This document shows, in pieces, positions 1 to 10,119 of a stretch of 64,000 bases of DNA; within the stretch, counting starts at the first letter, position 1; every line of letters begins with the position of its first letter. Made by a program: the position numbers and the translations under genes. Below the pieces are notes generated by a model that saw nothing but the letters and a program-made list of their open reading frames with translations, had not been told where the DNA came from and searched no databases. The stretch is from CBDDBH01 sp965225625 (GTDB lineage: Bacteria > Pseudomonadota > Gammaproteobacteria > JADZEE01), in the NCBI GenBank assembly GCA_965225625.1, contig CBDDBH010000021.1, positions 91,515 to 155,514 on the forward strand. Direction: 5' to 3'.

Positions 1-1070
1 CATGGTCCTGACAGCTACTATCAGGACGGCAATTACATATTGGCCGCGGGTCAGGAGAATCCGCGCACCCATTTCCTAGGCCATACGATCACGTTGGGTG
101 CCACAAAAGCGCATTACAATCCCGAGAAATATCTGATCTACCGGTTGATTTGGCAGGAGACTACCGCCGAGGGAGCAATTAACGGCTTCGAACATACCGT
201 TTTCCCAAATGGTTCCTTCCTTTCACCGCTCGATGGAATGGCGGTGGTCGCACCGCATGATCTGCTGCATTTCATTGAGGTGCTGCAATTCAACCGAAGT
301 AACTACGACGGTTGGTACGATCTGCTGGCCCTGGGATTTCGAATCACTCCGACCGCTGGGACCGATTACCCCTGCGGCGGCCAACGACTGCCCGGGCACG
401 AACGCTTTTACACGAAGGTCGACGGGGCGTTGACGTATGCGAAATGGATCGACAACGTGCGAGAAGGCCGCACGTTTGTGACGACCGGCCCAATGGCCGA
501 GTTCAAGGTCAACGGCCAAGACATAGGCAGTGAAATCGTTCTAACCCAAGGATCAGATGTCGAAATTTCCGGGAATGTCGTCTTTGATCCTGAGCGCGAC
601 GATCTTGCTTTTCTCGAACTCATCCAAAACGGCGTCGTGATTGATCGGTTTTCTCGGATCAACGCCGCGTCGGAAATCGAACTTGCGGTGAAACGCGCTG
701 TGGACGAGTCGACCTGGTTTGCGTTGCGGGGTTACGGCGTACGGTTCGATGAAAACACCGTTCCGGATCCGATCATTTTTGGCTCATTAAGGCCAACGAT
801 CAATCTGCATTCAGCTCCGATTTACGTTACGCTTCGGAGCCGTCTTAGAATTAAAAAAACTCGCGCGCGAAAGACGTTGCGCGAACCTATTTAGCAAGAT
901 TGAGCGATCTCGAACGGGTGCTTGCCGAGGATAATATCGATTTTCTCGCGGCAAAGCTGGCGACCCCGAATCTCGACGCCGTCCCTAGAGACGTATTCCT
1001 CAACAACCGGCAGGACCTACTGAACGAAATTCAAGTTGCTAAGGATTACTTCAACCCGGTGTTGAAGTAA
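1..1070 (+). CDS. CehA/McbA family metallohydrolase, 5'-partial, frameshifted near the 3' end
   Basis: The frame is open from base 1, so the gene begins upstream. Residues around 150-175 (TTGPMAEFKVNGQD) are typical of the CehA/McbA branch of the PHP metallohydrolase superfamily, enzymes that hydrolyse carbamates, esters or phosphoesters; the N-terminal metal-binding part would lie outside the window. The frame closes at 892-894. Another frame, entered after the A7 run at 853-859, continues at once with a convincing tail (VARTYLARLSDLERVL) to TAA 1068-1070. I read this as one gene with a single-base indel in the homopolymer: a real frameshift, programmed slippage or an assembly error. The next gene converges from the right, only 3 bases away. 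Family assignment is fairly sure; the substrate is unknown. Confidence 0.7.
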
Positions 1071-1073
1071 TCA

Positions 1074-1412
1074 TCAGATTCCGGTAAAGGTCGGTGTCTT
1101 TTCGGTTAAGTAGGCACACGGCGCCTCGGCAGCATCGTCGGTCGTTCGCGCGAACAAATTCTGATCGACGTCGATGTGCATGAAGCTGTAATCGGGCGCC
1201 AAAATAATCTTATTGACGCTTTGCTTGATCATTTGTACTACGACTGAAGCGCAATTTGCCGTGGCTGCTGACCAAGAGCGGACATCGGCTTGATATTCCC
1301 CAGTCGTTCTATTGACGTGGCCGCCGTTGCTATCCCTGCGGCCATTGTGCACCCAAACAAACGCCGATATTAGCGCTAGTAGACAAAGCGTAATGTTCTT
1401 CTTTGTAACCAT
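1074..1412 (-). CDS. small exported or membrane-anchored hypothetical protein
   Basis: 112 residues, family not recognised. Residues about 6-22 form a hydrophobic segment after two lysines, consistent with a signal peptide or N-terminal anchor, followed by a polar region with two cysteines (CASVVV and APCAYL) that could form a disulfide in the periplasm. It lies 6 bases downstream of the S1/P1 nuclease gene on the same strand, so it is probably the last gene of that operon. Upstream of the ATG is a GAGGTGATCT ribosome site, supporting the start. Confidence 0.55.
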   Translation of the reverse strand: MVTKKNITLCLLALISAFVWVHNGRRDSNGGHVNRTTGEYQADVRSWSAATANCASVVVQMIKQSVNKIILAPDYSFMHIDVDQNLFARTTDDAAEAPCAYLTEKTPTFTGI

Positions 1413-1418
1413 CTGAGA

Positions 1419-2312
1419 TCACCTCCGGTATTGATACGCAGAGCAGTCGTAAGGCAAATCGTCGCTGAAAACTGCGTTTAAAACGGCAGCTAACCGAACC
1501 CCTCCTTGCTTGAGTCGCTTCTTTATTACAGGCAACGTGTTCTCGCCGTAATTGTCGGGTAACGTTTCGCCTGACCGGTACTTAAAGAGCCGGCGGCGTT
1601 TGGCGATCTTCAGCGACTCATTTGCCCAGGCAACTGGATCTAATTTTGACTGCCATTTGCTGATGTCACGGTTAGTCAGTGACATTCGGAGATCGAAGGC
1701 AAGGCTCTCCCAGAGATCTGCACTGTCTGCGTCGGGCACTGAATACGCGTCGACGAGATGTTTCTCGATTAGAGCGGTATCCCAAATGGAATGCATGTTC
1801 CGATTATCTGCGCCGTCATAGACAGGCTTTACGGAACACCCACCGCAGTTATCGACATGCGAAACATGTAACGGTTGATGAATGTCACCCACAAAGTGAC
1901 CGACTAGTCGGGTTGCATTAATGCGCAGCGAGTTCCGTACACTACTGTCCTGCAGTTGGCAGCTGAAATGCTCGACGCCCTTGGATACACATTCACCGTT
2001 TTCACAATTCTCGTCGGTGACCGCTGCGCTGTTAGCACGGATGTCGACGTTGACGAAGTGATACGGTTTCAACCAATCAAACCGTCTGTGGCTGCGGGCA
2101 TATCGATCAGGCCAAGTGCAGGCTGCGGATAGCTGCTCGTAGCTACCGTCGGGTAGGAATCGCAGCACTTCGCGTTTCGTAGCTGGCTTTAAGTAATGCC
2201 ACGCAATCTCGCAGGTGATCTGGTGGCCGGAGTCGCCCCACGCCATCACCGTGGTAGGTAACAATCCGACTACGATAGCGAGTAGCGATAAAGCAGGAAT
2301 TGGAATCTTCAT
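1419..2312 (-). CDS. S1/P1 family zinc nuclease, secreted
   Basis: Trinuclear-zinc, single-strand-specific nuclease or 3'-nucleotidase of the S1/P1 family, 297 residues. The start is ATG 2312, just before MKIPIPALSLLAIVV, because GGAAGGG lies upstream and this gives a clean signal peptide; an earlier in-frame ATG (2378) overlaps the upstream gene. Cleavage before WGDSGH leaves Trp as mature residue 1, as the family requires for zinc binding. The other ligand motifs are present: CTWPD (Asp), PYHF (His), GHFVGDIHQPLH (His, Asp, His) and HSIWD (His, Asp). The length is normal. It probably scavenges phosphate or nucleosides from extracellular nucleic acid. It shares an operon with the upstream hydrolase. 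Confidence 0.9.
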   Translation of the reverse strand: MKIPIPALSLLAIVVGLLPTTVMAWGDSGHQITCEIAWHYLKPATKREVLRFLPDGSYEQLSAACTWPDRYARSHRRFDWLKPYHFVNVDIRANSAAVTDENCENGECVSKGVEHFSCQLQDSSVRNSLRINATRLVGHFVGDIHQPLHVSHVDNCGGCSVKPVYDGADNRNMHSIWDTALIEKHLVDAYSVPDADSADLWESLAFDLRMSLTNRDISKWQSKLDPVAWANESLKIAKRRRLFKYRSGETLPDNYGENTLPVIKKRLKQGGVRLAAVLNAVFSDDLPYDCSAYQYRR

Positions 2313-2364
2313 TTTTTTCCCTTCCATCTCAATTGCTGTCGGGTAACGAGTCGTTTCGGAGTTT

Positions 2365-3213
2365 TCAAGTCGTCTCAATCAACGTCCGAAGGTAGCGGGC
2401 GACTGGCCGGGTGAAGTCATTGTCCGTCCAGTAATCAGCGTGTGAGATCCAATTCCAACTGGTAAGGGCCGATCCAACGTTAATTTCGTAATCCTCGATA
2501 CGCGCTACCGTCTCCTGCTGTTCAACCGAAAGGTCAGGCAAGTTCTTTTCATACAATGTCTTCAATGGCCAGCCTAAGATGTCGTCGCGGTCCAAGAAAT
2601 TGAGCCACTTTGTGACGGCCTTCACTGGCTCACTCACGGCGCTACCAGGCAGATCTATCGGTTTCGCAACAGGGAAAGCAAGACTAAAGAGCGGGATGTT
2701 ACAACCGAAAGTGACTATCCCTGCCAGGGTTTCGATAGGTTCAAACGTATCGGGTTGCTGACGCGGGTGCTGACGATCCCATATATAGCTCGACATGATG
2801 TGGCCGCCCAATGAATGAGCAATGACCACGATGGGGGTGCCAGCGGGCGTGTTCCCTTTAATCTCTACGAGATTTGCACTGACGATGCTGTGAATGGCCT
2901 TATAGGCATTTGCAACTTCGACGCAGTCACGCTGGTAGGCAACTGCATCACCGAAATATTGAACGACGAACTCTCTTGCCGACTTGGAATCGAGTGGGAT
3001 TTTTGAGCCATCCGGCTCTTTTGCCGTCCGCATGCATTCCCACAGCGTATCCTGGCGCTGTTTTAGAGCATTTGCCCAATAGACTTCTTGCCATGCCACC
3101 GCATTTGCCTCGTTATCAAGTCGATCTGAAACCTCCTCAACGAAATCGTTGGAAAACCCGCGTCTCTGGGATCCCATGCCATGAATAACAAGTACACCGA
3201 TTTCTCTGCTCAC
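2365..3213 (-). CDS. alpha/beta-fold serine hydrolase (lipase/esterase-like)
   Basis: 282-residue cytoplasmic hydrolase with no signal peptide. It opens with the beta-strand and oxyanion motif VLVIHGMGS, has a nucleophile elbow AHSLGG at about residues 133-138, a plausible acid in DRDDILG and a late histidine in WISHADYW, giving a complete Ser-Asp-His set. The start is GTG 3213, preceded by AGGAGG at good spacing. It lies about 50 bases upstream of the S1/P1 nuclease on the same strand, likely co-transcribed. The substrate cannot be inferred. Confidence 0.72.
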   Translation of the reverse strand: MSREIGVLVIHGMGSQRRGFSNDFVEEVSDRLDNEANAVAWQEVYWANALKQRQDTLWECMRTAKEPDGSKIPLDSKSAREFVVQYFGDAVAYQRDCVEVANAYKAIHSIVSANLVEIKGNTPAGTPIVVIAHSLGGHIMSSYIWDRQHPRQQPDTFEPIETLAGIVTFGCNIPLFSLAFPVAKPIDLPGSAVSEPVKAVTKWLNFLDRDDILGWPLKTLYEKNLPDLSVEQQETVARIEDYEINVGSALTSWNWISHADYWTDNDFTRPVARYLRTLIETT

Positions 3214-3242
3214 CGTGTCCTCCTGCCCGCGTGATCTAACTC

Positions 3243-3689
3243 GTGTTTTGGATAGAGCCAGTCTCCCTAACTCGTCGGATGTCGGACGTGGCCACTTGGC
3301 AATTTACCATCCCCAGTGCGGGTAACTACGAGGTGTTCGCCCGCTGGACGAGCAAGAACAATCACGCGAGCAATGCCCCCTACACCATCAACCACCACGG
3401 TGTCGCCACTTTGGTAACGGTCGACCAAAAGGTGAATGGCGGCCAGGATAACTCCCTCGGCACCTTCTTCTTCGATGCGGGCGTGACCACCATCACCTTA
3501 TCCGATGACGCCAATGGCTTCGTCATTGCTGATGCAGTGCATGTCTCCCCCGTTGGTGCGACACCGAACCGCGCCACCTGGAACCCGATGCTGACCCAGG
3601 CGGCCGAGTACGAGGTGTTTGCTAAAGACAAGCTTGAGGATAGCCCTATTGCGGTAAGAACCTTGAACCCTCTTACCGGCGGTTCATAA
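3243..3689 (+). pseudogene. golvesin C-terminal-like domain fragment
   Basis: The reading frame encodes most of a golvesin/Xly carbohydrate-binding-like beta domain (YEVFARWTS, ASNAPYTI, DDANGFVIADAV), and a second copy seems to begin near residue 128 (AAEYEVFAK). Such domains sit in large extracellular proteins and are rarely alone. There is no signal peptide and no convincing start (GTG 3243), and the frame runs into integrase-derived sequence and stops at 3687-3689. I read it as debris of a large exported protein cut by recombination. Confidence 0.5.
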
Positions 3690-3886
3690 AAAAGCACAAG
3701 TTCAAGCACGTCACATTCCATTATCTTCGTCATACTCACGCTACCCAGCTTCTGGAGCAGAACGTCCACCCCAAGATCGTGAGCGAACGGTTAGGCCACT
3801 CGACAATTGCGATCACACTCGACACTTATTGCCATGCCCTTCCCCATCTACAGGAAGAAGCGGCCGACAAGACCGATGAACTGTAG
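3644..3886 (+). mobile_element. tyrosine recombinase (phage integrase) 3'-terminal remnant
   Basis: In the frame opened after the stop at 3641-3643, the translation contains FHYLRHTHATQLLEQNV followed by SERLGHSTIAITLDTY and ends at TAG 3884-3886. This is the conserved catalytic end of tyrosine recombinases: the R-H-x-x-H motif, the GHS block and the nucleophilic Tyr. Only about 75 codons remain, so the N-terminal and core-binding parts are gone. It points toward the tRNA-Sec gene 87 bases away, which suggests a decayed integrative element that used this tRNA as its attachment site. Confidence 0.75.
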
Positions 3887-3973
3887 AAAGGAGCGCAATC
3901 TCAAAACGAATGTTTGCAAATTGCCCGGTTCGGGCCCACCAGGCAGTTCGCTCGAATTCTGTAAGTCATTAAT

Positions 3974-4066
3974 TGGCGGAGGTGGATGGGAATCGAACCC
4001 ACCGCGCGCGGTGAGCGCGCCGCTGGTTTTGAAGACCAGGGAAGTCACCAGACTTCATTCACCTCC
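3974..4066 (-). tRNA. selC: tRNA-Sec (anticodon UCA)
   Basis: The reverse strand folds as a selenocysteine tRNA. It begins with acceptor strand GGAGGTGA, has a six-pair D stem (GAAGTC/GACTTC), anticodon arm CTGGT-CTTCAAA-ACCAG with anticodon TCA, a long GC-rich variable arm (about 4004-4021), a GTTCGATTC T loop, discriminator G and an encoded CCA (3974-3976). The extended acceptor, the long variable arm and UCA together are diagnostic. It lies 5 bases after the selB stop, so it may be transcribed with selA-selB. Confidence 0.95.
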
Positions 4067-4071
4067 AATTA

Positions 4072-5981
4072 TTAGTCCTGGGCGCGATTCAGCCGAAGTT
4101 GCCGCACGTCACCCTTGCGTATCGTGACGCCCGTGGTATCGAAATGCTCGAGCAGTGGCACCACATATTTGCGCGTGGAGTCTAGCAAAGTTCGCACCTG
4201 CGAGACCGTAAATTCGCTCGGATGCGGATAACTCTCTGCCAATCGACGCCGTATCTCAATTAAGGTCGTGCTGTGGAACACGAGAGAATTTTTTCGATCC
4301 TGGTTTCGCAGCGCGACCAAATGGCCGTGCTGCGTTAGCAGACGAAATATATCCTGCATTGCACGATCCCCGCCTACGACTTCTTCGAGTTTGGGCGGCA
4401 TCATGCCACCGCGCAAAAAGGCGTCCTCGATCTTAACCGCTGTGCCACGTTCGGATTCATCGAGATTCAACAATGGGTCAAAGCCGGCCATCCGCAGCGT
4501 GCCTTGCTCGCTCTCGATCTGTCCGCCGGCAACAAGCTCGGCAATTGCATGATCGAAGATTTTATTACCAACTTGCATTGTTAGTGCCCGCTGCAGGCCG
4601 CGAACCGCGACACTGCGCTCGGTTGGGTTGTCGGTGTGGTGCCGCTCCACTGCGACAACGATCGAATCAACGAGATCCTGATAGCACTGCTTGTCGATGA
4701 CCAGGCTTTCACTCACAACGACACAGCTTTCGTCATCCAACATCGGGCGCAAAGCTTCAATCTTCATATCTACAGCATCGGCCAGCGCGCTAACGGAGAC
4801 GCCGCCCAGGCCCGCGGCACCCACACGCTGGGCGATCAGTTGCTGCGCGCTGCCATGTGCGGTAGTCCGCAAGCGATCGGTGATGACTTCGTCGAAGCGC
4901 CGGTGCCGGATTGGCCGCGGATCTAGAATTCGGCCGCCTCCGATGGTACGCATCGGTGAATAACTGCGGATGACGAAGTGTTCACCCTGTTGCGTAGCCA
5001 CGTCGCGCCGACAACGGAACTGCACCAGCCCGGTCTCGCCCGGTGCAAGTACCTGCAGGTCGAGGAGTTTCACAATTGCCATGATCTCACTTGTGCCGAA
5101 AAGCAGGCGCACCAGTTCGCCATTTTTCAATGGCTGTGTGTGTTCATTCAACAGCTGCAGTTCCGCGTCGATTCGGCGCGTCGCGACCAGATACCCTGGA
5201 GGCGCAAGCGTATCGCCTCGCGACACTTTTTCTTTTTTTGTGTGGCGCAAATTCACGGCAACGCGTTGACCCGGATAGGCCGTGTCGACTAACTGACTGT
5301 GACTTTGTAATTGCCGAATTGCGGACCTACCCCCGCCAGGAAGTATCTCGACGTCGTCGTCTTTCGCAAGCGCACCGCCACGTAGCGTGCCGGTTGCAAC
5401 GGTGCCGAACCCGGACATGCTGAACACCCGATCAATGGGCAGGTAGAAACGCCGCCCGCTGGGCCGCACTACAACTGAAAGCAACAGTTGCGAGAGCGCG
5501 GCTTGCACAGCATCCAGTCCCTCACCGCTAACAGCGGAGGCGCAAACCACAGGAGCATCCGCGAGGAAAGTGCCAGCGGTAAACATTCGTATGCCGTCAA
5601 CGACACTATCGCGTTCACCCGCGGGGATTAAATCGATTTTGGAGATGACGACGAGGCCGCGCTCGACGCCTAAAAGCTGGGCAATATGAAAATGCTCACG
5701 AGTTTGCGGCATAACGCCCTCGTTGGCGTCGATGATCAGCAACACACCGTCTATGCCGGTCGCACCAGAAATCATTGTGCGAATGAAATCCTCGTGCCCC
5801 GGTACGTCGATGAGATCGATGTTGCCATCTGGCAAATGCAGATAGGAAAATCCAAGCACGATCGAAAGGCCGCGCTCTTTCTCCTCTTTCAGGCGATCGG
5901 TGTCGATGCCGCTCAGCGCCTTCACCAACGCTGTCTTGCCGTGATCGACGTGGCCGATGACTCCGAGGGTTAATTGGGCGG

Positions 5982-5985
<4 letters not shown>
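4072..5985 (-). CDS. selB: selenocysteine-specific elongation factor SelB
   Basis: 637-residue GTPase that carries Sec-tRNA to the ribosome at UGA codons marked by a SECIS hairpin. The N-terminal G domain has GHVDHGKT (residues 11-18), DVPGHE (60-65) and SKID (115-118). EF-Tu-like beta-barrel domains follow, then a long C-terminal part of winged-helix repeats that binds SECIS RNA, which distinguishes SelB from EF-Tu. Length is normal. The start is GTG 5985, overlapping the selA stop by GTGA, so the two are translationally coupled. tRNA-Sec follows immediately. Confidence 0.96.
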
Positions 5986-7367
<1,382 letters not shown>

Positions 7368-7440
7368 AATCGAGTTGCACACTGTACCTGAGGGCGGCAC
7401 GCAATTAACATAGTAACCCAGACATGAGGAGTCGCAATCC
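7368..7440. promoter_or_regulatory. divergent promoter region between selA and the selenoprotein gene
   Basis: Seventy-three bases separate two divergent start codons, so both promoters must lie here or overlap the 5' coding ends. A strong ribosome site GAGGAG is at 7426-7431, nine bases before ATG 7441, and fixes the start of the selenoprotein. I cannot assign -35/-10 boxes with confidence. Confidence 0.45.
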
Positions 7441-7908
7441 ATGAGTGAAAAACTTGGCGCAGGCGCCAGCTTTCCGAACGTCCGTTTGACGGCGGTAGAC
7501 GGTAGTGAGATTAATCTTCCAGACGATATCCAGACGGATCACGCCGCTATCCTGTTCTATCGCGGGCACTGGTGACCCTTTTGTCGCCGGCAGTTGCTCG
7601 GCTTCGAAAAAATAAAGGCAGACCTCGATGCAGAGGGGATCTCCGTATTCGCAGCATCGGTGGATGATCAGGAGCATGCAGAGGAAGTACAAAAGGAATT
7701 GAGCTTTCCGGTTGCCAATGGTGTAACCCGCGATACGGCAGACGCGCTAGGTTCCTGGTGGGAGGATCGGCGCAACATTATCCAGCCATCCGAGTTCGTA
7801 CTCGGTCCGGACCGCACCGTTCTGTCGGCTACCTACAGCTCAGGGCCTATCGGCCGGGTAGACGCCGCAGACGTAGTGAAACTCGTTCAGTTCCTGAAGT
7901 CACGTTGA
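7441..7908 (+). CDS. peroxiredoxin-like selenoprotein with UGA-encoded Sec45
   Basis: Reading TGA 7573-7575 as selenocysteine gives one 155-residue thioredoxin-fold protein: ATG 7441 after GAGGAG, then RGHW-U-PFC with Sec45 and Cys48 (U-x-x-C), ending at TGA 7906-7908. The flanks match the AhpC/TSA peroxiredoxin-like family, whose usual motif is RGxWCPyC, so Sec replaces the first redox Cys. Translation continues without a break or frameshift past the UGA (RRQLLGFEKIKADL). The gene is divergent from selA-selB-tRNA-Sec. It probably reduces peroxides or acts as a thiol oxidoreductase in the cytoplasm (no signal peptide). A standard gene caller would lose the first 45 residues. Confidence 0.9.
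7583..7606 (+). promoter_or_regulatory. candidate bacterial SECIS hairpin
   Basis: Ten bases after the UGA the message can fold as GCCG (7586-7589) with CGGC (7599-7602), extended by GC (7590-7591) pairing with GC (7596-7597), a bulged U (7598) and loop AGUU (7592-7595). Loop bases G and U fall 21 and 22 bases from the first base of UGA, close to the G23/U24 that SelB contacts in E. coli fdhF. The bulged U is on the 3' side rather than the 5' side. This is drawn by eye, without an energy calculation. Confidence 0.55.
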
Positions 7909-7922
7909 GAAACACCCGGGGT

Positions 7923-7940
7923 CCGGTCGTCCGCGACCGG
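7923..7940. terminator. GC-rich hairpin between convergent genes
   Basis: CCGGTCG (7923-7929) pairs with CGACCGG (7934-7940) around the loop TCCG, 14 bases after the selenoprotein stop and just before the end of the converging ligase gene. There is no strong T run on either side, so it may be a weak or bidirectional terminator. Confidence 0.4.
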
Positions 7941-7952
7941 GCCCGGTTCCCT

Positions 7953-9179
7953 CTAACCCGCAGCCTCAGTGCTAGGGCGATGTGCGGCCGCGATGGCAAT
8001 CGGGAGCAGCAACCAGGCGACCGATGACCAGTAGCTGCCATAGAAAGCAAAGTGGCCGCTAAACGGAAACCAGGCGACGCCCGACGCAATGATCCAGGCA
8101 GGCGTCTGTGCCTGCGCCCACTGCGCACCGCGTAGCCAGTTAAATGCGAACATCCAGAACAGCAGATACCCGGCCAAGCCGATGACGCCGGTCTCCACCG
8201 CGACCTCCAACGCAATCAAATGTGGGTGTGTCTGCCCGTTTGTGCCACGCCGGATCCAAAAATCATCGGCGTCGGCATGATCGACATAGACGTGCCGATA
8301 GCCACGCGGCCCGACACCGTTGACCCAATGCGCCGCAAACATCCGCCCTGCCGTGCGCCACAGTGACAAGCGGTACGATGTCGCGTTGTCAGCCGTCGCG
8401 AAATCAGTACTAAATACGCCAATACTGCGCTGCAGGTGCTGTTGTAGATTCGGGTTGTAGGCAACGGTAACCGCTGCGGCAAGCAGCATTGCAATCACAT
8501 ACGGCGCAAAGCCACGCAGGCGCCGTTGGGGCTGGGTCGACATCAGCGTCCACAGATAGGCGATTGCCGCCAGCGCGAACATCACCCAGGCGGTGCGCTT
8601 CAGCGTCAACAACAAAACAACCACTAATGGCAGCATTAATAACCAGACCAACCGACTCCGTCGCGACAAAAGGCGCAAGGCTTCAAAATACACAGGTGAA
8701 AAAACCGCGAGGACGATGCCCAAACGTTGCTTGGGATGGAAAATGCCTTTCAGGATCTGCCCATCATAGGGATAACCGAACAGATCCCTGCCAATGGAAT
8801 ACTGGATCAATGCGTCCGCACACCAGAAAACCATCAACGCGAAGATCCCGAAGAAGACCAGACTGCGCGCCCGCGCGTCGCGTAATTCGATTGTCAGGTA
8901 CCAAGCAGCCGGCAGGAAATGCAGATATAGCGATGTCGTCTTTAGCGAATGCGTCAGATTCGCAGCGTCGCTCAACGACACCAACATGGGCAGCCATAGA
9001 CAGCCAAACAGGATAGTCGTCCTGCGTAACGCTGTGTCGCCGCGTAACAGCGAAGGTTCTCGCAGCAGCTGCACCAGCCCTAGTATTGCCATGACGCCGA
9101 CGGGAATGTTGAACCACGTCTTAGTCGATAACAGCGCTACCGTTGATAGGCACAAAACGCTGGCGAGCATAGTTCTCAT
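7953..9179 (-). CDS. O-antigen ligase family membrane protein
   Basis: Polytopic inner-membrane protein of about 408 residues with roughly ten hydrophobic segments and a large periplasmic loop near residues 240-310, the layout of WaaL/RfaL-type ligases that transfer lipid-linked glycans to lipid A core or protein. The loop holds the family block NGVGPRGYR with TNGQTHPHL, including the His region seen in Wzy_C proteins. I chose ATG 9179 because upstream codons have no hydrophobic or family-like character. It is divergent from the methyltransferase. It could equally be a Wzy-like polymerase or a protein glycosyl ligase. Confidence 0.8.
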   Translation of the reverse strand: MRTMLASVLCLSTVALLSTKTWFNIPVGVMAILGLVQLLREPSLLRGDTALRRTTILFGCLWLPMLVSLSDAANLTHSLKTTSLYLHFLPAAWYLTIELRDARARSLVFFGIFALMVFWCADALIQYSIGRDLFGYPYDGQILKGIFHPKQRLGIVLAVFSPVYFEALRLLSRRSRLVWLLMLPLVVVLLLTLKRTAWVMFALAAIAYLWTLMSTQPQRRLRGFAPYVIAMLLAAAVTVAYNPNLQQHLQRSIGVFSTDFATADNATSYRLSLWRTAGRMFAAHWVNGVGPRGYRHVYVDHADADDFWIRRGTNGQTHPHLIALEVAVETGVIGLAGYLLFWMFAFNWLRGAQWAQAQTPAWIIASGVAWFPFSGHFAFYGSYWSSVAWLLLPIAIAAAHRPSTEAAG

Positions 9180-9300
9180 TTCGCGGATGTGTGATGAAGC
9201 AGCGAAGAGCGCATTAAGCAATTCTCGCAGAAACCCGGCAGGCTCCGATACCGCCGCCCCCCTTTGCTTGCACCACATTACCCCGGTTATCCTTGATGCG

Positions 9301-10119
9301 GTGAGCCACGCACCAGGAAAGCCCCATCGGCCGTTCTCGGCTGAACTCGCGCGGTTCAAAACCAATATTGCCCGGGAGGCATCTAAATTCGTCCGCAAAT
9401 TACGCGCGCCACCCGGTATGCGTGAATATCCACCGGCTTATCCGCAAGACTTCTCACGTTTTTCGCGCGAACTGTGCAAACAGGTCAACCGCTACACCAT
9501 GACCTCCCAGGAGCGCGTGGTAAACCTGGAGTACGCAACACGCTACATCGTTGCTCACGCGATCCCCGGCGATTTCGTTGAAAGCGGCGTTGGACGGGGC
9601 GGCAGCATGATGGCCGCGGCCTACACGCTGCTGGAACTGGGTATAAACGATCGAAAACTCTATCTTTACGATACCTACAGCGGGATGGCACGACCCACCG
9701 AGGAAGATGTCAGTTTCCTGGGCAAGCGGGCCACGGATAAATATGAGAGAAAACTGAAGGACGGCGTCAGCACCTGGAACAACGTATCCCTGCAGGAAGT
9801 GGCGCAAAATCTCGGCAAAACGGAATATCCACCGAATAATGTGGTGCTGGTCGAAGGCCTGGTGGAGAGCACATTACCCGAAAACCCGATTGAGAAAATC
9901 GCACTGCTGCGACTCGATACCAACCTGTATGAATCGACCAAGGCGGAGATGAAGTTTCTGTTTCCAAAACTGAGCAGCGGCGGGGTACTTATCATCGACG
10001 ATTACAACAAGTGGATGGGGCAGCGCAAAGCCGTTGACGAATATTTCAAACAACACGGCGTGCGCATGCTGTTGATGCGGATCGATGACCACTCGGTGAT
10101 GGGCGTCAATGGCGCGTGA
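9301..10119 (+). CDS. TylF/MycF (macrocin O-methyltransferase) family protein
   Basis: SAM-dependent methyltransferase of the TylF family, usually acting on sugar hydroxyls. SAM-site motif FVESGVGRGGSMM lies near residue 100; DTYSGM and LLRLDTNLYESTKAEM with LIIDDYNKW carry the acidic metal-binding residues of the family. The frame is open far upstream, so the start is uncertain: GTG 9301 keeps a plausible helical N-terminus, ATG 9418 is a shorter alternative. The stop overlaps the next gene's GTG (GTGA). Together with the divergent ligase it suggests surface glycan modification. Confidence 0.78.
   Translation: MSHAPGKPHRPFSAELARFKTNIAREASKFVRKLRAPPGMREYPPAYPQDFSRFSRELCKQVNRYTMTSQERVVNLEYATRYIVAHAIPGDFVESGVGRGGSMMAAAYTLLELGINDRKLYLYDTYSGMARPTEEDVSFLGKRATDKYERKLKDGVSTWNNVSLQEVAQNLGKTEYPPNNVVLVEGLVESTLPENPIEKIALLRLDTNLYESTKAEMKFLFPKLSSGGVLIIDDYNKWMGQRKAVDEYFKQHGVRMLLMRIDDHSVMGVNGA

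Noticed and set aside
7573..7575. TGA as a true stop giving a 44-residue peptide
   Set aside because: Family homology, the U-x-x-C motif and the adjacent Sec machinery all favour read-through.
7405..7692. Minus-strand open frame over the start of the selenoprotein
   Set aside because: It is antisense to the selenoprotein, lacks family resemblance and would conflict with selA-selenoprotein spacing.
8794..9300. N-terminal extension of the TylF-like protein
   Set aside because: This part is antisense to the O-antigen-ligase gene and has no family-like sequence; the true start is downstream.
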